From Acidobacteriaceae bacterium (GTDB taxonomy: Bacteria > Acidobacteriota > Terriglobia > Terriglobales > Acidobacteriaceae), in assembly GCA_003134655.1 (NCBI GenBank), contig PLBY01000154.1, positions 165,286 to 222,763 of the forward strand: DNA of 57,478 nucleotides, written 5' to 3'. The translations under genes were made by a program, and so were the position numbers. This document shows positions 6,503-15,303 of the stretch, piece after piece. The notes beneath the pieces were generated by a model. That model did no database searches. It was not told the origin of the DNA and worked only from the letters and a program-made list of their open reading frames with translations. Position 1 is the stretch's first letter, and each line of letters starts with the position of its first letter.

Positions 6503-7888
6503 TTATATCGACTGCGCCAACGAGTTGCCATTGTCAGGAGGAGTGCGACGGCCTCCACTTTCTTGATCCCCTTGGGGTCGAGACCGCCTGCGCTTGGATA
6601 ACTTAGCCAAAGGGGAAGCGGCTAACCCGCAAAGCACATAGAACAGCGCAGCATTTGCTGGGATCTGCAAATTGAAATCCACGAAGCTATGCAGCAAAAG
6701 TCCCGTACACCCCAGGAGAGCGGCGAGAGAGACCGCCCCATCCCATTTGAATTCCCAGCGGCGAGAAGTCGGCAACCCGTGTCGATACAGGCTCACGAGA
6801 AACCACAGCATCAGCCCGAATCCGAGCAAGCCGGTTTCCACCAGCAGCTGTGCATAATCGTTATGCGCTTCATTTACGAACAGATTCGTATAGAAGTTGC
6901 GGTAACTGGGGTAGACGGTGGGGAAAGTTCCCAAGCCCCACCCCCACACTGGCCGGTGGGAAAACATTCTCAAGCAGTCCTTCGTGATCTGCAAACGCAT
7001 GCCAGGGCCGAGGTCTCCGAGTCGCCCCAAAACTTGCCCTTTTCCTAGAAAAACCAAGAAAGCGAGAACCAAGACGCACACCGCGACCATGCCGAGTGCG
7101 ACACGAGGATTTCTTCTCTTCTGTACGAGAGTCAGGGCGGCAAACACGACAATTTCGAGAACAAAAGAAAGCATTCCGCCACGCGAGCCGGAAAGGAAGA
7201 TCGTGCTGGCCATCAATACGGCGCAGAAGGCGACTAAGGCTCGCTTCCCCCCTCTCAGCAGATGGCCCATACCAACGACCAAGGGAAACGGTACTAGCAT
7301 CTCCATCAGACCGGCATAGTGGTCGTGGTTGACGTAGCTTCCGTAGATTGAGCCATGGAATCGTGGAGTATAGACCCAGAAGAACTTGCCGTCAGAGGTC
7401 AGTTGCTGAGCCAACGCGAAAAAGGCGTAAAGCGCTCCGAAAACAATCAGTGCTAGAGCAAATTTCTTCCGAGCATCTTCTTCGCGGACGGATTCCGCTG
7501 CAATGAGCAGGACAATCCCGTATGAGACGTACTGAAGTACTTCATATTTGGTGACGTAACCGTAGGCAGAACGGCGCAGCGCAACCTGCGCGAGGAGGAG
7601 CACGAAGAAGAACAAGGCTGGCGGGTACAGAGGGTTTTTCGATAACGTCACCTGCCTGGAAACAAACTGCTTGCCCGCCCAAACAAGGAAAAGAACTGTG
7701 GCGCCGGCCTCGAACACGAAAGTAGACCACTCTTCGACTGCACCGAACGCCAAGACCGCGAAAACTAAAACCGTGCATAGGCCGGCAACGAGCAGCACGC
7801 TTTGCCGGTTTCCTGGCTCGCGACTGCGCCGGATCCCTAGATCAATGGAATCCGTCGTATCGACAATCAAGTACGATGAGATCTTCAA
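6503..7888 (-). CDS. O-antigen ligase/polymerase family membrane protein (Wzy_C)
   Basis: The 461-residue integral membrane protein has about ten hydrophobic segments. The best start is TTG at 7888, with AAGGA upstream. The family motif lies in the long loop: SGSRGGMLSFVLEI, then HRPVWGWGLGTFPTVYPSYR, then NEAHNDYAQLLVETGLLGF, the E-x-H-N-x2-L/A-Q signature of WaaL/Wzy-type enzymes. Such proteins join lipid-linked glycans at the periplasmic face. It follows the TPR gene by 11 nt. With a second Wzy-like gene at 22194, one may polymerise and the other ligate; which does what cannot be told. Confidence 0.8.
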   Translation of the reverse strand: MKISSYLIVDTTDSIDLGIRRSREPGNRQSVLLVAGLCTVLVFAVLAFGAVEEWSTFVFEAGATVLFLVWAGKQFVSRQVTLSKNPLYPPALFFFVLLLAQVALRRSAYGYVTKYEVLQYVSYGIVLLIAAESVREEDARKKFALALIVFGALYAFFALAQQLTSDGKFFWVYTPRFHGSIYGSYVNHDHYAGLMEMLVPFPLVVGMGHLLRGGKRALVAFCAVLMASTIFLSGSRGGMLSFVLEIVVFAALTLVQKRRNPRVALGMVAVCVLVLAFLVFLGKGQVLGRLGDLGPGMRLQITKDCLRMFSHRPVWGWGLGTFPTVYPSYRNFYTNLFVNEAHNDYAQLLVETGLLGFGLMLWFLVSLYRHGLPTSRRWEFKWDGAVSLAALLGCTGLLLHSFVDFNLQIPANAALFYVLCGLAASPLAKLSKRRRSRPQGDQESGGRRTPPDNGNSLAQSI

Positions 7889-7899
7889 CGTCCCAATCC

Positions 7900-9165
7900 T
7901 TAATTGGCTGACTCCACTAGCCTGACATCATCGATCCAAAGCTTGCCTCGAATCAGGGGCACCGCAGGCTGGCGGATAACTTTTAGCAAAAGCAGATTCG
8001 TGCTCGGCCCCGTATGGAATCGTGCTTGTTGCTTATGCCAGGGATTGGTGCCCAGCAAATCATCGGTGAGGACATAAGACGAGGTGGTGGTGGTGTAGGC
8101 ATCCGTAATCGCAAAGCGGGGACCACTGGCACTGTCGATGTCCTGGGTCCTGGATTCGGCGCTGAACTCGTAGTCAGTATCGGGTTTCACCGGGATCAAC
8201 TGAGCGATTCCTGCATCCGGGGCGTTTCGTCCATCGAAGGTTACGGAAAGAGATCGTGTTCCGCCGTAAAACTGATCGGTGTCTATGGCTAAGGCAGAAT
8301 GCTGGTTCGATTCGTACCACCAGTCAAATCCACCGTTCAGCAAGTTTTCCTCGAACCCTCCGTTTACGATCAGGTTTTCCCGAGAAGGGAGATACGGTTG
8401 AATCTCTGGGTCAACTTGGGCCAGCTGCTGCCAGGCAGTTTTCGCTGCGGTGACCTCTTGCTTGGCGAGAAGGAGCCGAAAATAGGGAAATGCGAGCTTC
8501 GGCGGAAAAGTCTGCTGCAACCCGATCAGATGATCCCAGGCGCTTTCTGCGGCCGCAACTTCCTGTTTGGACACAAGCAAACGTAAGAACGACAAGTAGA
8601 GATCCGTCCTGCGTGGCAGGGCTAGGTCAAACATCTGGTTCGCATCTCCCGTTGCACGCCAGCAAAGCTGAAGGGCAAAGTCGACCGCATCCGGATCATT
8701 TGCCAGAACTACGCGGGAATAGGGAAGTGCCTTGCCGAGATTCCCCTGGATCAAAAAGAAGTTGGCTGCCTCCCAAGCGACATTTGGGGTCGTGGGGTCC
8801 GCTTCCACTGCCTGTTCCACGCTTTGTGCCTGCTCGTCGATGCGCCCCGCCACCTGATAGGCGCCCGCCAAATCCAGCCAGTACCGCGCCGCGTAAGGAT
8901 TCAGATGCACGGCTGTCCGATAATCTGAAATCGCCTCGTCCAGACTCGCCCCGGATAGGGCAAGGTTTCGGCCGAGAAGTGCGCGATACTCCGCGTTGGA
9001 TGGCTCCAGCCGAACGGCTTTTTGCAGATTCGGCAAGTCGGGTTTTGCTGCCAGACGGGCCCCCAGATACGCGCGCCCGGCGAACGGCAGGTACAATCCG
9101 ATGACAATCAGGCAAGTCCCTGCAAAACAAAACCTGCGAAGTGGGGACCGCAATTCAATCTGCAT
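7900..9165 (-). CDS. TPR-repeat protein with C-terminal jelly-roll-like domain
   Basis: The 421-residue protein has one N-terminal membrane segment (about residues 12-32). Helical TPR-like repeats follow to about residue 265 (NAEYRALLGRNLALSGASLDEAISDYRTAVHLNP is a clear unit). A beta-rich domain of about 150 residues begins NLIVNGGFEENLLNGGFDWWY and ends WIDDVRLVE, resembling carbohydrate-binding jelly rolls. It sits between wzc and the ligase in the same direction. A periplasmic scaffold that touches the polysaccharide during assembly is plausible but inferred. Confidence 0.7.
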   Translation of the reverse strand: MQIELRSPLRRFCFAGTCLIVIGLYLPFAGRAYLGARLAAKPDLPNLQKAVRLEPSNAEYRALLGRNLALSGASLDEAISDYRTAVHLNPYAARYWLDLAGAYQVAGRIDEQAQSVEQAVEADPTTPNVAWEAANFFLIQGNLGKALPYSRVVLANDPDAVDFALQLCWRATGDANQMFDLALPRRTDLYLSFLRLLVSKQEVAAAESAWDHLIGLQQTFPPKLAFPYFRLLLAKQEVTAAKTAWQQLAQVDPEIQPYLPSRENLIVNGGFEENLLNGGFDWWYESNQHSALAIDTDQFYGGTRSLSVTFDGRNAPDAGIAQLIPVKPDTDYEFSAESRTQDIDSASGPRFAITDAYTTTTSSYVLTDDLLGTNPWHKQQARFHTGPSTNLLLLKVIRQPAVPLIRGKLWIDDVRLVESAN

Positions 9166-9240
9166 CTGAATCTGTACCGGTAGAGGCGATGGTATCTTGC
9201 GAACTAGCGACTCGGCCCGTGCGTTATCAGAAGAATCACG

Positions 9241-11550
9241 TCAAGAGACCTTGCTGACTGTCTCCGTTGGTTTATTGGCTCGCGACTCCTCATTGTAGTA
9301 GTGGTCGGAGTATCGACCGCCGTAGTGGTAGTATCCTTCGGCGGAATGCATATTGAGAGCGTTTAGGACAATACCCATTACCCTGGCGTTGACCTGCAAT
9401 AGCAAGTCACACGCGCGTCGAAGGGCGATTTTTGTGGTTTTCCCGGCTCGCGCGACCAAGATGACTCGGTCCACCTCAGGAGACAAAAGGACCGCGTCGG
9501 TCACCGATAAGCATGGAGGAGTGTCAATGATTATGTGGTCAAACTCAGTCCGCCAGCGCGCGAGGTGATCCTTCATGACCGTCGAGCCGAGCAACTCGGC
9601 TGGCTGTGGGGGAATTGGGCCCGCCGGCAAAATCCACAAGTTTGGCACATCCGTAAACGGAACGACCACGTCTTCGAATTTGTCGCCTCCGCTGATGAGC
9701 GTGCTGAGGCCACCGCGAGACCGAAAACCAAACAGTTTGTCAATGCCGGGCCGACGGAGGTCGGCATCAATCAGCAATACGCGGCTCCCGCGCAGCGCCA
9801 AGACCAGCGCTGAATTCGCACTGATCGTAGTTTTCCCCTCTTGCGGCAAGGCACTCGTGACGAGGATCACTTTGGGCGGGGCCCCATACGAGGAGAGAAG
9901 AATCGCAGTGCGGAGGGATCGGTATGCTTCGGCTGCTTCTGACTTTGGCCGTGCATACGTGATGAGAGCTGGCGATTCAGACTTCTCGGGCTCGATTGAC
10001 GCCGGCTTCAGGCGTTTACGCAAGGAGCCGTTACTTGAAATCTGGAGCGGGATCGTCCCCAGCGCCGGCAGGGTCGAAATCGCGCTAACCTCTTCCATCG
10101 TTCTAATGCTGGTGTCCAGACTCTCTAGCACAAATGCGAGCCCAATACCACAGGCCAAGCCAAGCAGAAAGCCGAGCTCGATGTTCCGGGGCACGTTAGG
10201 TTTGATGGGATTTGTCGGAGTCCGTGCGACGTCTACGACACGGATATTGCTCGATTTCAGGCCAGCGCTGACCCCCGCTTCCTTGAGTCGCTGAAGAAGA
10301 TCCTGGTAAAGCTGTCGGTTCGCCTCCGCATCGCGCTTAAGCACGGAGTACTCAATCGCGCTTTCGTTGAGTTGGTTCGCCTCCTGCTTCTGCTCGTTGA
10401 ATGCAGTTACTAGCAAATTCTCCCGTTGAAGTGCGGCCAAGTACTCATCGCGGATCCCCTGCTGCATTCTCGTTTCTTCGGCTGCGATTTCCGCACGCAC
10501 CTGTTTGAGCTGATTGCTCAGTTCGGCGACCTTAGGGTATCCGGTACCGAATTGGGTCGTGACCTGTGCGCGTTGGGTATTGAGTTCAGCCTCCTTTTCA
10601 CGCAACTTATCCAGCATGCTGCTCGAGCCCTCACGGGAAGTTTTCAAGAATGCGGCAGGGTCCCCATCCACAGCGAGTTTGTAGTTAGATTCCTTCTGAA
10701 TGCGATCCGTCTGCGCAGCTGTGAGCTCCCTGTTCAGTTCGTCCAGCTTGGAGGTCACGATGTTTTGCTTCTCATCCACCCCTAGAATGCTGTGATCTTT
10801 CTGGTAGCGGACAAGTTTCTCTTCGGACGTCTGGACTTTCAGCTGCAGATCCGCCAGTTCCGTCGAAAGCCAATCCGACGTTTGGGTGACAGCCTCGTAT
10901 TTTGTCTTAAAGTTCTCCTCTTTGAACGTTTTTACCAACGCATTGACGATTTCGGTCGCCAGTCGAGGGTCGGGATCCGTATAACTGATTTGTACGAGCC
11001 GGGAGTTGGGAACTAATTGCACGCTCAGTCCACCGCGAAATCTGCCGAGCAGGGCCACCGCTGTCGCCGGATCGGGCTGCATGCTCGAAACTTGAAGTGA
11101 GTCTCCATTCCGCTGGCGTGTCGCTGTTGTAAACTTCGGGTTCTGGTCCAGGTTCATAGCCTCGATCACTTCCATGGCCAGAGCATCGCTGCGGAGAATC
11201 GCGGCTTGCGTCTCAAGCGTTGCTTCGTATTCGAAGTCAGGAGAACTATTCTCGAGATCCTTGAATCCCAAGGCATTCGGATTTTCTGGAAAGATCGCCA
11301 CTTTCGATGTTGCCTGGTACAGCGGAGTCGTCTTCAGCGTGGCAATTACGGAGAGGGCAAAAATGATGCCGAGCGTGGCGACGATTGTCCATCGTCGCTT
11401 CTTTAGAATCCGCCAGTAGTGCAGTAGAGGGCTTTGTTCTTCAGCAAAATTGGGGTATGGAACGTGGTGACTTTTTTCAAAGACTGGAAGTTCGATCGGT
11501 TCTAACGCTTCCGACCCCCCGGAGCTGTTGCGTTTTGACTGCAAGTCCAT
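9241..11550 (-). CDS. wzc: Wzc-like polysaccharide co-polymerase with BY-kinase domain
   Basis: The 769-residue protein fuses a Wzz-type periplasmic part to a bacterial tyrosine kinase. A first membrane segment follows KKRRWTIVATLG (about 52-75), a long coiled-coil periplasmic region runs to about 430, and a second membrane segment is near 460-480. In the kinase, Walker A is ALPQEGKTT (567-575), Walker A' is LLIDADLRRP (about 591-600), and Walker B is HIIIDTPP (about 671-678). The tail has a tyrosine cluster (EGYYHYGGRYSDHYYNEE), the autophosphorylation zone. It controls chain length and export together with Wza. It is first in the - strand group. Confidence 0.92.
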   Translation of the reverse strand: MDLQSKRNSSGGSEALEPIELPVFEKSHHVPYPNFAEEQSPLLHYWRILKKRRWTIVATLGIIFALSVIATLKTTPLYQATSKVAIFPENPNALGFKDLENSSPDFEYEATLETQAAILRSDALAMEVIEAMNLDQNPKFTTATRQRNGDSLQVSSMQPDPATAVALLGRFRGGLSVQLVPNSRLVQISYTDPDPRLATEIVNALVKTFKEENFKTKYEAVTQTSDWLSTELADLQLKVQTSEEKLVRYQKDHSILGVDEKQNIVTSKLDELNRELTAAQTDRIQKESNYKLAVDGDPAAFLKTSREGSSSMLDKLREKEAELNTQRAQVTTQFGTGYPKVAELSNQLKQVRAEIAAEETRMQQGIRDEYLAALQRENLLVTAFNEQKQEANQLNESAIEYSVLKRDAEANRQLYQDLLQRLKEAGVSAGLKSSNIRVVDVARTPTNPIKPNVPRNIELGFLLGLACGIGLAFVLESLDTSIRTMEEVSAISTLPALGTIPLQISSNGSLRKRLKPASIEPEKSESPALITYARPKSEAAEAYRSLRTAILLSSYGAPPKVILVTSALPQEGKTTISANSALVLALRGSRVLLIDADLRRPGIDKLFGFRSRGGLSTLISGGDKFEDVVVPFTDVPNLWILPAGPIPPQPAELLGSTVMKDHLARWRTEFDHIIIDTPPCLSVTDAVLLSPEVDRVILVARAGKTTKIALRRACDLLLQVNARVMGIVLNALNMHSAEGYYHYGGRYSDHYYNEESRANKPTETVSKVS

Positions 11551-11911
11551 TAATTGGTCCCCAGAAATCCAGCCAGCGGCATTGTCGCGCCTCTGTGAAA
11601 CCCATTCGTCTTAAGAATAGGCGAATTTTAACATCTTCTATCCACTTTTAGTCCGACAACTTCTTTGCATCTCGAGGAAATCGTTAACGTTCTCACCGGT
11701 CCAAGAAAATGCTGCGCGTTGCGCTCGCGCAAGCTTTGCAACCGCGAAGGGCTAAGGTCCCCGGCGCGATGTTGGCAAAGCAAAACAAAAAACGGTCAGA
11801 GTAGTACAAGCGGATGCCTGCTTTTTAATTCTTCACCGCGTTGAAACTAAAAGAGATATTGGCTTAGTTCTGCAAAAAACCGTCTCTGCCCCGTTTGGAA
11901 GTTTCACCGCT
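11551..11911 (-). other. Upstream region of wzc, no gene seen
   Basis: This AT-richer stretch should carry the wzc promoter. A dyad around 11598-11620 (ATTCG...CGAAT flanking CTTAAG) is visible. No confident promoter boxes or riboswitch consensus could be matched. I looked for c-di-GMP riboswitch core motifs and did not find them. Confidence 0.35.
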
Positions 11912-12788
11912 TCATCGGGTTAAGCGGACGCTGACCGGAGGAGGAACCGTTTCCCCAAGGCGGCGCCGCTGCCGGCGCTCGAGCCGGTCGATCGCACGAT
12001 TGAGACTTCGCTCGGCGGCACCATCAGCGCGGAGGACTCTTTCTAGAACTTCCGACTCTGGTACGACCACGTTGTCGTATGGACAGCTCCCAATGTCCTC
12101 AACAAGCTCCTTATGTTCTGCGCTCCTGCATCTCAATACAAAGTTGGATGTTCTGAAGGAGGAACTTCGTGCCGCAATCGGGATCTACTGTCGCGAGTTG
12201 ATTGTCGACTGAAACTTGAGCTGCTAGTTTAGCGAGTTGCATTTCGGTCATTTTCTGGACATGAGTCCACACCAACTGAAATCTCGCGTTAGATGCGCCC
12301 ATTTCTCTTTTGAGTTCGTCCGAGATTTTCTCGATAAACTCAATCTCCAGTGCGGCCCTGCTCAGCAAATCAAGGATCGCGTGTTCCACCGATAGCCCTG
12401 AAGCCGGTTCAGGTGAATTCGGGCTCATCAAATCTTGCAGCCACGCATCAACCCCGGCCTGTTTGTAACGTATCTGGGAGTTTTCGTACCTCCATGCGCG
12501 CCCAAGCTTCCACCAACAAGCGGCTATTCGCTCGACTTCCATATGTTCTGCAGTACCGACCGGCTGGTAATCCTCTGCCAGTCGGTCCAGGAGCCGCTGA
12601 TATTGCGTTGCGCTTTCCCCCTTCGCAGGTGCTCCAATAAAAAGGTTCATGGAAAACAGCCCGTGCTTGACAGCGTTGCTTCGGCTGTACGCCTTGCCTC
12701 GCGGGGTCTTGGGGCCAGTGGATTTCAGAGCGTTTTGGCGGTTTGCGGTGATTTTGCGGGGAGAGACACGGGAGAGCTTTTCTGACAT
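11912..12788 (-). pseudogene. Conserved hypothetical protein, frameshifted near its C-terminus
   Basis: The start at 12788 gives MSEKLSRVSPRKITANRQNALKSTGPKTPRGKAYSRSNAVKHGLF, a family I recognise as common in Acidobacteria. The frame stops at 12111 after IEMQERRT. The next frame at once continues SAEHKELVEDIGSCPY and ends AIDRLERRQRRRLGE...SVRLTR, the family's usual C-terminus. A single-base shift around 12120-12135 separates the halves. It could be a real inactivating mutation, an assembly error or recoding. Function is unknown; the many basic residues near the N-terminus suggest nucleic-acid contact. Confidence 0.7.
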
Positions 12789-12991
12789 GGTTTTCCATCC
12801 CACTCTAGTTTCCCGACTGATCGGGTCAGCTTTAAGTCTGAAGCTAGCGGAGAACGTGGAACAGATTACTGCCGGACGAGGACCTCGGAGATCATCACCG
12901 TAACCTGCCATCCGATATCTCGACTATTCGGGGAATCTAGGTATCCGAGGTTTCGCAGGTTGTTCGTTCGCTCGTATCAGAGAGAGAGACA

Positions 12992-13192
12992 TCAGTCTGT
13001 CGTCTTGGTGCCCAACCGTCCGAGCATCAGCCGCAGGGACTTTGTGCCTTGCCTCTTGTATGCGTCGGATCCTGCCATGATGAAAGCTTCGCAAATCCGG
13101 GCAACACTCTGACCTTCGCGAGCCGCGATCGACTCAACATCTCTCTTCAAGTCTGAACTGACCCTGAAAGTCAGACGGGTGTCCTTCTTCAT
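12992..13192 (-). CDS. Ribbon-helix-helix (Arc/CopG-type) regulator
   Basis: The 66-residue protein starts at ATG 13192 (MKKDTRLTFRVSSDLKRDVESIAAREGQSVARICEAFIMAG). It shows a short beta strand, then two helices, the ribbon-helix-helix fold in which paired strands insert into the DNA major groove. The C-terminus GTKSLRLMLGRLGTKTTD is basic. It is divergent from the recombination operon and separated from it by 117 bp holding a strong palindrome. I infer that it represses both directions. A relative is present at 44932-45132. Confidence 0.7.
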   Translation of the reverse strand: MKKDTRLTFRVSSDLKRDVESIAAREGQSVARICEAFIMAGSDAYKRQGTKSLRLMLGRLGTKTTD

Positions 13193-13261
13193 TGGCGCCC
13201 ATATTAGCATCCCCGCAATTGGGAAATTCGCTTAAAAGCTGTTGACTCGCTGGGTACATTA

Positions 13262-13292
13262 TGTCATCCTTTTGTCATCCATTTGGATGACA
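13262..13292. promoter_or_regulatory. Operator: perfect 20-bp palindrome plus extra half-site
   Basis: TGTCATCCATTTGGATGACA (13273-13292) is a perfect palindrome with 8-bp arms and a 4-bp centre. A third copy of the half-site, TGTCATCC, lies at 13262-13269, 11 bp (one helical turn) upstream. It ends 17 bp before the first operon ATG. Phased repeats of this size fit cooperative binding by a ribbon-helix-helix dimer, and such a gene is adjacent. A TTGACT at 13242-13247 may be the -35 box. Confidence 0.65.
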
Positions 13293-13309
13293 TCAAAGGG
13301 AGACCTCCA

Positions 13310-14065
13310 ATGCGATTAAAAAACGATTTGTCGAGGAAGAACTTATCAGCAGCCAAACGCAAATGGCCAACGCAAATGAACCGCCACCAGATCCAAACGC
13401 TCCGCCTGCTGACCCAGGGCTACCAATTCTCAGTAGTCAGCGGAGACTTGCTTCTGCTTGAAAGTGGCTGGTATGTAACCCACACCGGTCTGATTCGTTT
13501 AGCCGCTCGCCGACGTTGCCGAGGAATCAATGTTCAACCGATTGCCGAATTCTCGGATTCAAGAAATGGTCGGTATGTATTCAAGGCGATCGTTTACAGG
13601 TCTCGCACCTGCCAGGGATTCGTCGGCTATGGTGACGCCGACCCGTCTAATGTCTCGTTCCTTGTCCATGGCGCCGAGATGCGGGTCGCGGAAACTCGCG
13701 CCGTCAACCGTGCTCTGCGCAAAGCTTATGGAATAGGCATCTGCTCGGTCGAAGAGATCGGGTCTGTCGCAGAACCGAACCAGGCATCTCCGGAGTCGAA
13801 GAAATTGCCCCCGCAACCAACCAACGGAAATGGCGCTCGTACGGTTCGCGATCGACTCTGCCAGGTGATCCGCCAGCATCAGCTCGATCCCAACCTGGTC
13901 AAGGCTTACGCCACTGATTTCTGCAGCGTGAAGACCCTGCGCGAAGCCACTCGTGAACAAGTTGAAAACTTCGTCAAGCACCTGGCGGACTGGGCTGAAA
14001 AAGACCGCAATGCTCTGCTTTGCCAGCTCAACAGCTATCTCGGCCAGAAAGAAGGTGCCGCATGA
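13310..14065 (+). CDS. Putative single-strand annealing protein (Rad52/Erf-like)
   Basis: ATG 13310 is preferred over an upstream TTG because AGGGAGA (13297-13303) precedes it. The 251-residue protein has an N-terminal beta-rich domain (about 40-105), then a conserved block HGAEMRVAETRAVNRALRKAYGIGICSVEE (about 120-149). That block is very similar in style to the RAxxRALR...G motif of Rad52/Erf/RecT-type phage annealing proteins. A Pro/Gly linker leads to a helical C-terminal domain (about 185-251). It would anneal complementary single strands made by the exonuclease downstream. The stop overlaps the next start (ATGA). Confidence 0.55.
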   Translation: MRLKNDLSRKNLSAAKRKWPTQMNRHQIQTLRLLTQGYQFSVVSGDLLLLESGWYVTHTGLIRLAARRRCRGINVQPIAEFSDSRNGRYVFKAIVYRSRTCQGFVGYGDADPSNVSFLVHGAEMRVAETRAVNRALRKAYGIGICSVEEIGSVAEPNQASPESKKLPPQPTNGNGARTVRDRLCQVIRQHQLDPNLVKAYATDFCSVKTLREATREQVENFVKHLADWAEKDRNALLCQLNSYLGQKEGAA

Positions 14066-14490
14066 AACGCCAGATCACCGGCCTGCAGGCCGCCGATCGC
14101 GGTGCCTCGGACCAGATCCCGGACGGAGTCTTCCTGGTTCGCGTGCAACGAGCCCAGTTCCGCCGACAGGCACAGAAGCCCTACTACACGCTGGCTCTTG
14201 CCATTCTTGAGCCTACCCGGTTTGCCGGACAGGTAATTTCGAGCCGGCTCTATTGCAGCCAGAAAGCCCTGTGGAAGCTGAACTGGTTTCTGCGCGACTT
14301 CGGCTACGACACGGAATTGCTCGGACGCGACGAGGTGGACGACGGGCAGCTCGTCGGGCTGAAGGGCGTGGTCAAGATCAGCCACATCATCTTCAACGGC
14401 GCCTCGCTCCTCCGGCTTGACGGCTTTGCAACCGCCGGATGTTGGGAAGAGCTTTCGCCGGCAAATCTGGACAATCCGCAGGTGGCCTGA
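14062..14490 (+). CDS. DUF669-like putative ssDNA-binding protein
   Basis: The 142-residue protein has the pattern seen in phage DUF669/OB-type proteins: IPDGVFLVRVQRAQFRR, then YYTLALAILEPTRFAGQVISSRLYCSQKALWKLNWFLRDFGYDTELL, then LVGLKGVVKISH. Those phage proteins sit beside recombinases and are thought to bind single-stranded DNA. The start overlaps the annealing protein's stop, and its own stop overlaps the nuclease start (TGATG), so all three are coupled. Assignment rests on pattern and context. Confidence 0.5.
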   Translation: MKRQITGLQAADRGASDQIPDGVFLVRVQRAQFRRQAQKPYYTLALAILEPTRFAGQVISSRLYCSQKALWKLNWFLRDFGYDTELLGRDEVDDGQLVGLKGVVKISHIIFNGASLLRLDGFATAGCWEELSPANLDNPQVA

Positions 14491-15293
14491 TGACCTACAG
14501 CTACACCCAGATCAGTCAATACCTCACTTGCCCGCGTCGCTACCGGCATCGCTATCTCGACGGCTGGAGAGAGAAAGACACTCGTGCGGCGATGCTCTTC
14601 GGGCGCGCCTTCGAACGAGCCTTGGGCGCCTTTTTTCGCCGTGCAGATCCCGGAGCCGTCCTGTTCGACGAGTGGTCTGCCTGTCAGGGGGAAGGCTTGC
14701 ACTATTCCAACCGAGACTCATGGGATCGCATGTTGCGGCAAGGAATCATGCTGTTAACCCGGTTCTGCCAGGATGATCGTGTCCGGGTCTGCCAGCCTCA
14801 ACGTAATCTGCAGATCAAGTTCACCCGGCCAATTGCCGAGAAGAACGACTTCGTCGCCTATATCGATGCCATCGGCAAACTCGACGGGACGCGCTGCCTC
14901 CTGGAGTGGAAAACATCTTCCAGCCGATACCCGGAAGAGCCCGAAGGATTGCTGGCCTTAGACCCGCAACTGGTCTGCTATTCCTGGATGACTGGAATTG
15001 CGGACGTCGCCCAAGTGGTATTTGTCCGCAAGAGCCTGGTCGAGGTTCAGTACTTGCGCACTACCATAACGGAGGAACAGCGCCAGGAGTTTGGCCGCTT
15101 GGTAGAAGGCACAATCCGCCGAATCGAGTCGGCGGACTTTCTCCCGCACAGCGGCATCCGCTTTCCGCAGAACCCCTGCAGCAGCTGTCCCTACGTGGGA
15201 CTTTGTCTTGGAAAGCAAGAGATGGTCGACGCCGCTGTGGTGCGGCGTCCAGGAGCAGACAGTCTTGATTGGCTTGACGAGCTTAGTTACTAG
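14490..15293 (+). CDS. PD-(D/E)XK exonuclease with Fe-S cluster cysteines (Cas4/RecB-like)
   Basis: The 267-residue protein begins YSYTQISQYLTCPRRYRHRYL, the classic entry of PD-(D/E)XK nucleases of the RecB/AddB/Cas4 group. The active site is D126 (AYIDAIG), E139 and K141 (LEWKT), with Q160 and Y164 after it. C14 pairs with C230, C233 and C239 (NPCSSCPYVGLC), the arrangement that holds a 4Fe-4S cluster in AddB and Cas4. It would resect DNA ends to feed the annealing protein. All key residues are present. No cas1/cas2 or CRISPR lies nearby, so a role in recombination is favoured. Confidence 0.85.
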   Translation: MTYSYTQISQYLTCPRRYRHRYLDGWREKDTRAAMLFGRAFERALGAFFRRADPGAVLFDEWSACQGEGLHYSNRDSWDRMLRQGIMLLTRFCQDDRVRVCQPQRNLQIKFTRPIAEKNDFVAYIDAIGKLDGTRCLLEWKTSSSRYPEEPEGLLALDPQLVCYSWMTGIADVAQVVFVRKSLVEVQYLRTTITEEQRQEFGRLVEGTIRRIESADFLPHSGIRFPQNPCSSCPYVGLCLGKQEMVDAAVVRRPGADSLDWLDELSY

Positions 15294-15303
15294 GAATCCG
15301 CCT

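Noticed and set aside
11551..11911. c-di-GMP riboswitch upstream of wzc
   Set aside because: Sequences such as GCAAAGC occur, but the conserved GGGACGCAAAGCC-type core and the paired helices could not be assembled.
14490..15293. Cas4 of a CRISPR system
   Set aside because: No cas1, cas2, repeat-spacer array or other cas gene is in the window. The neighbours are recombination genes.
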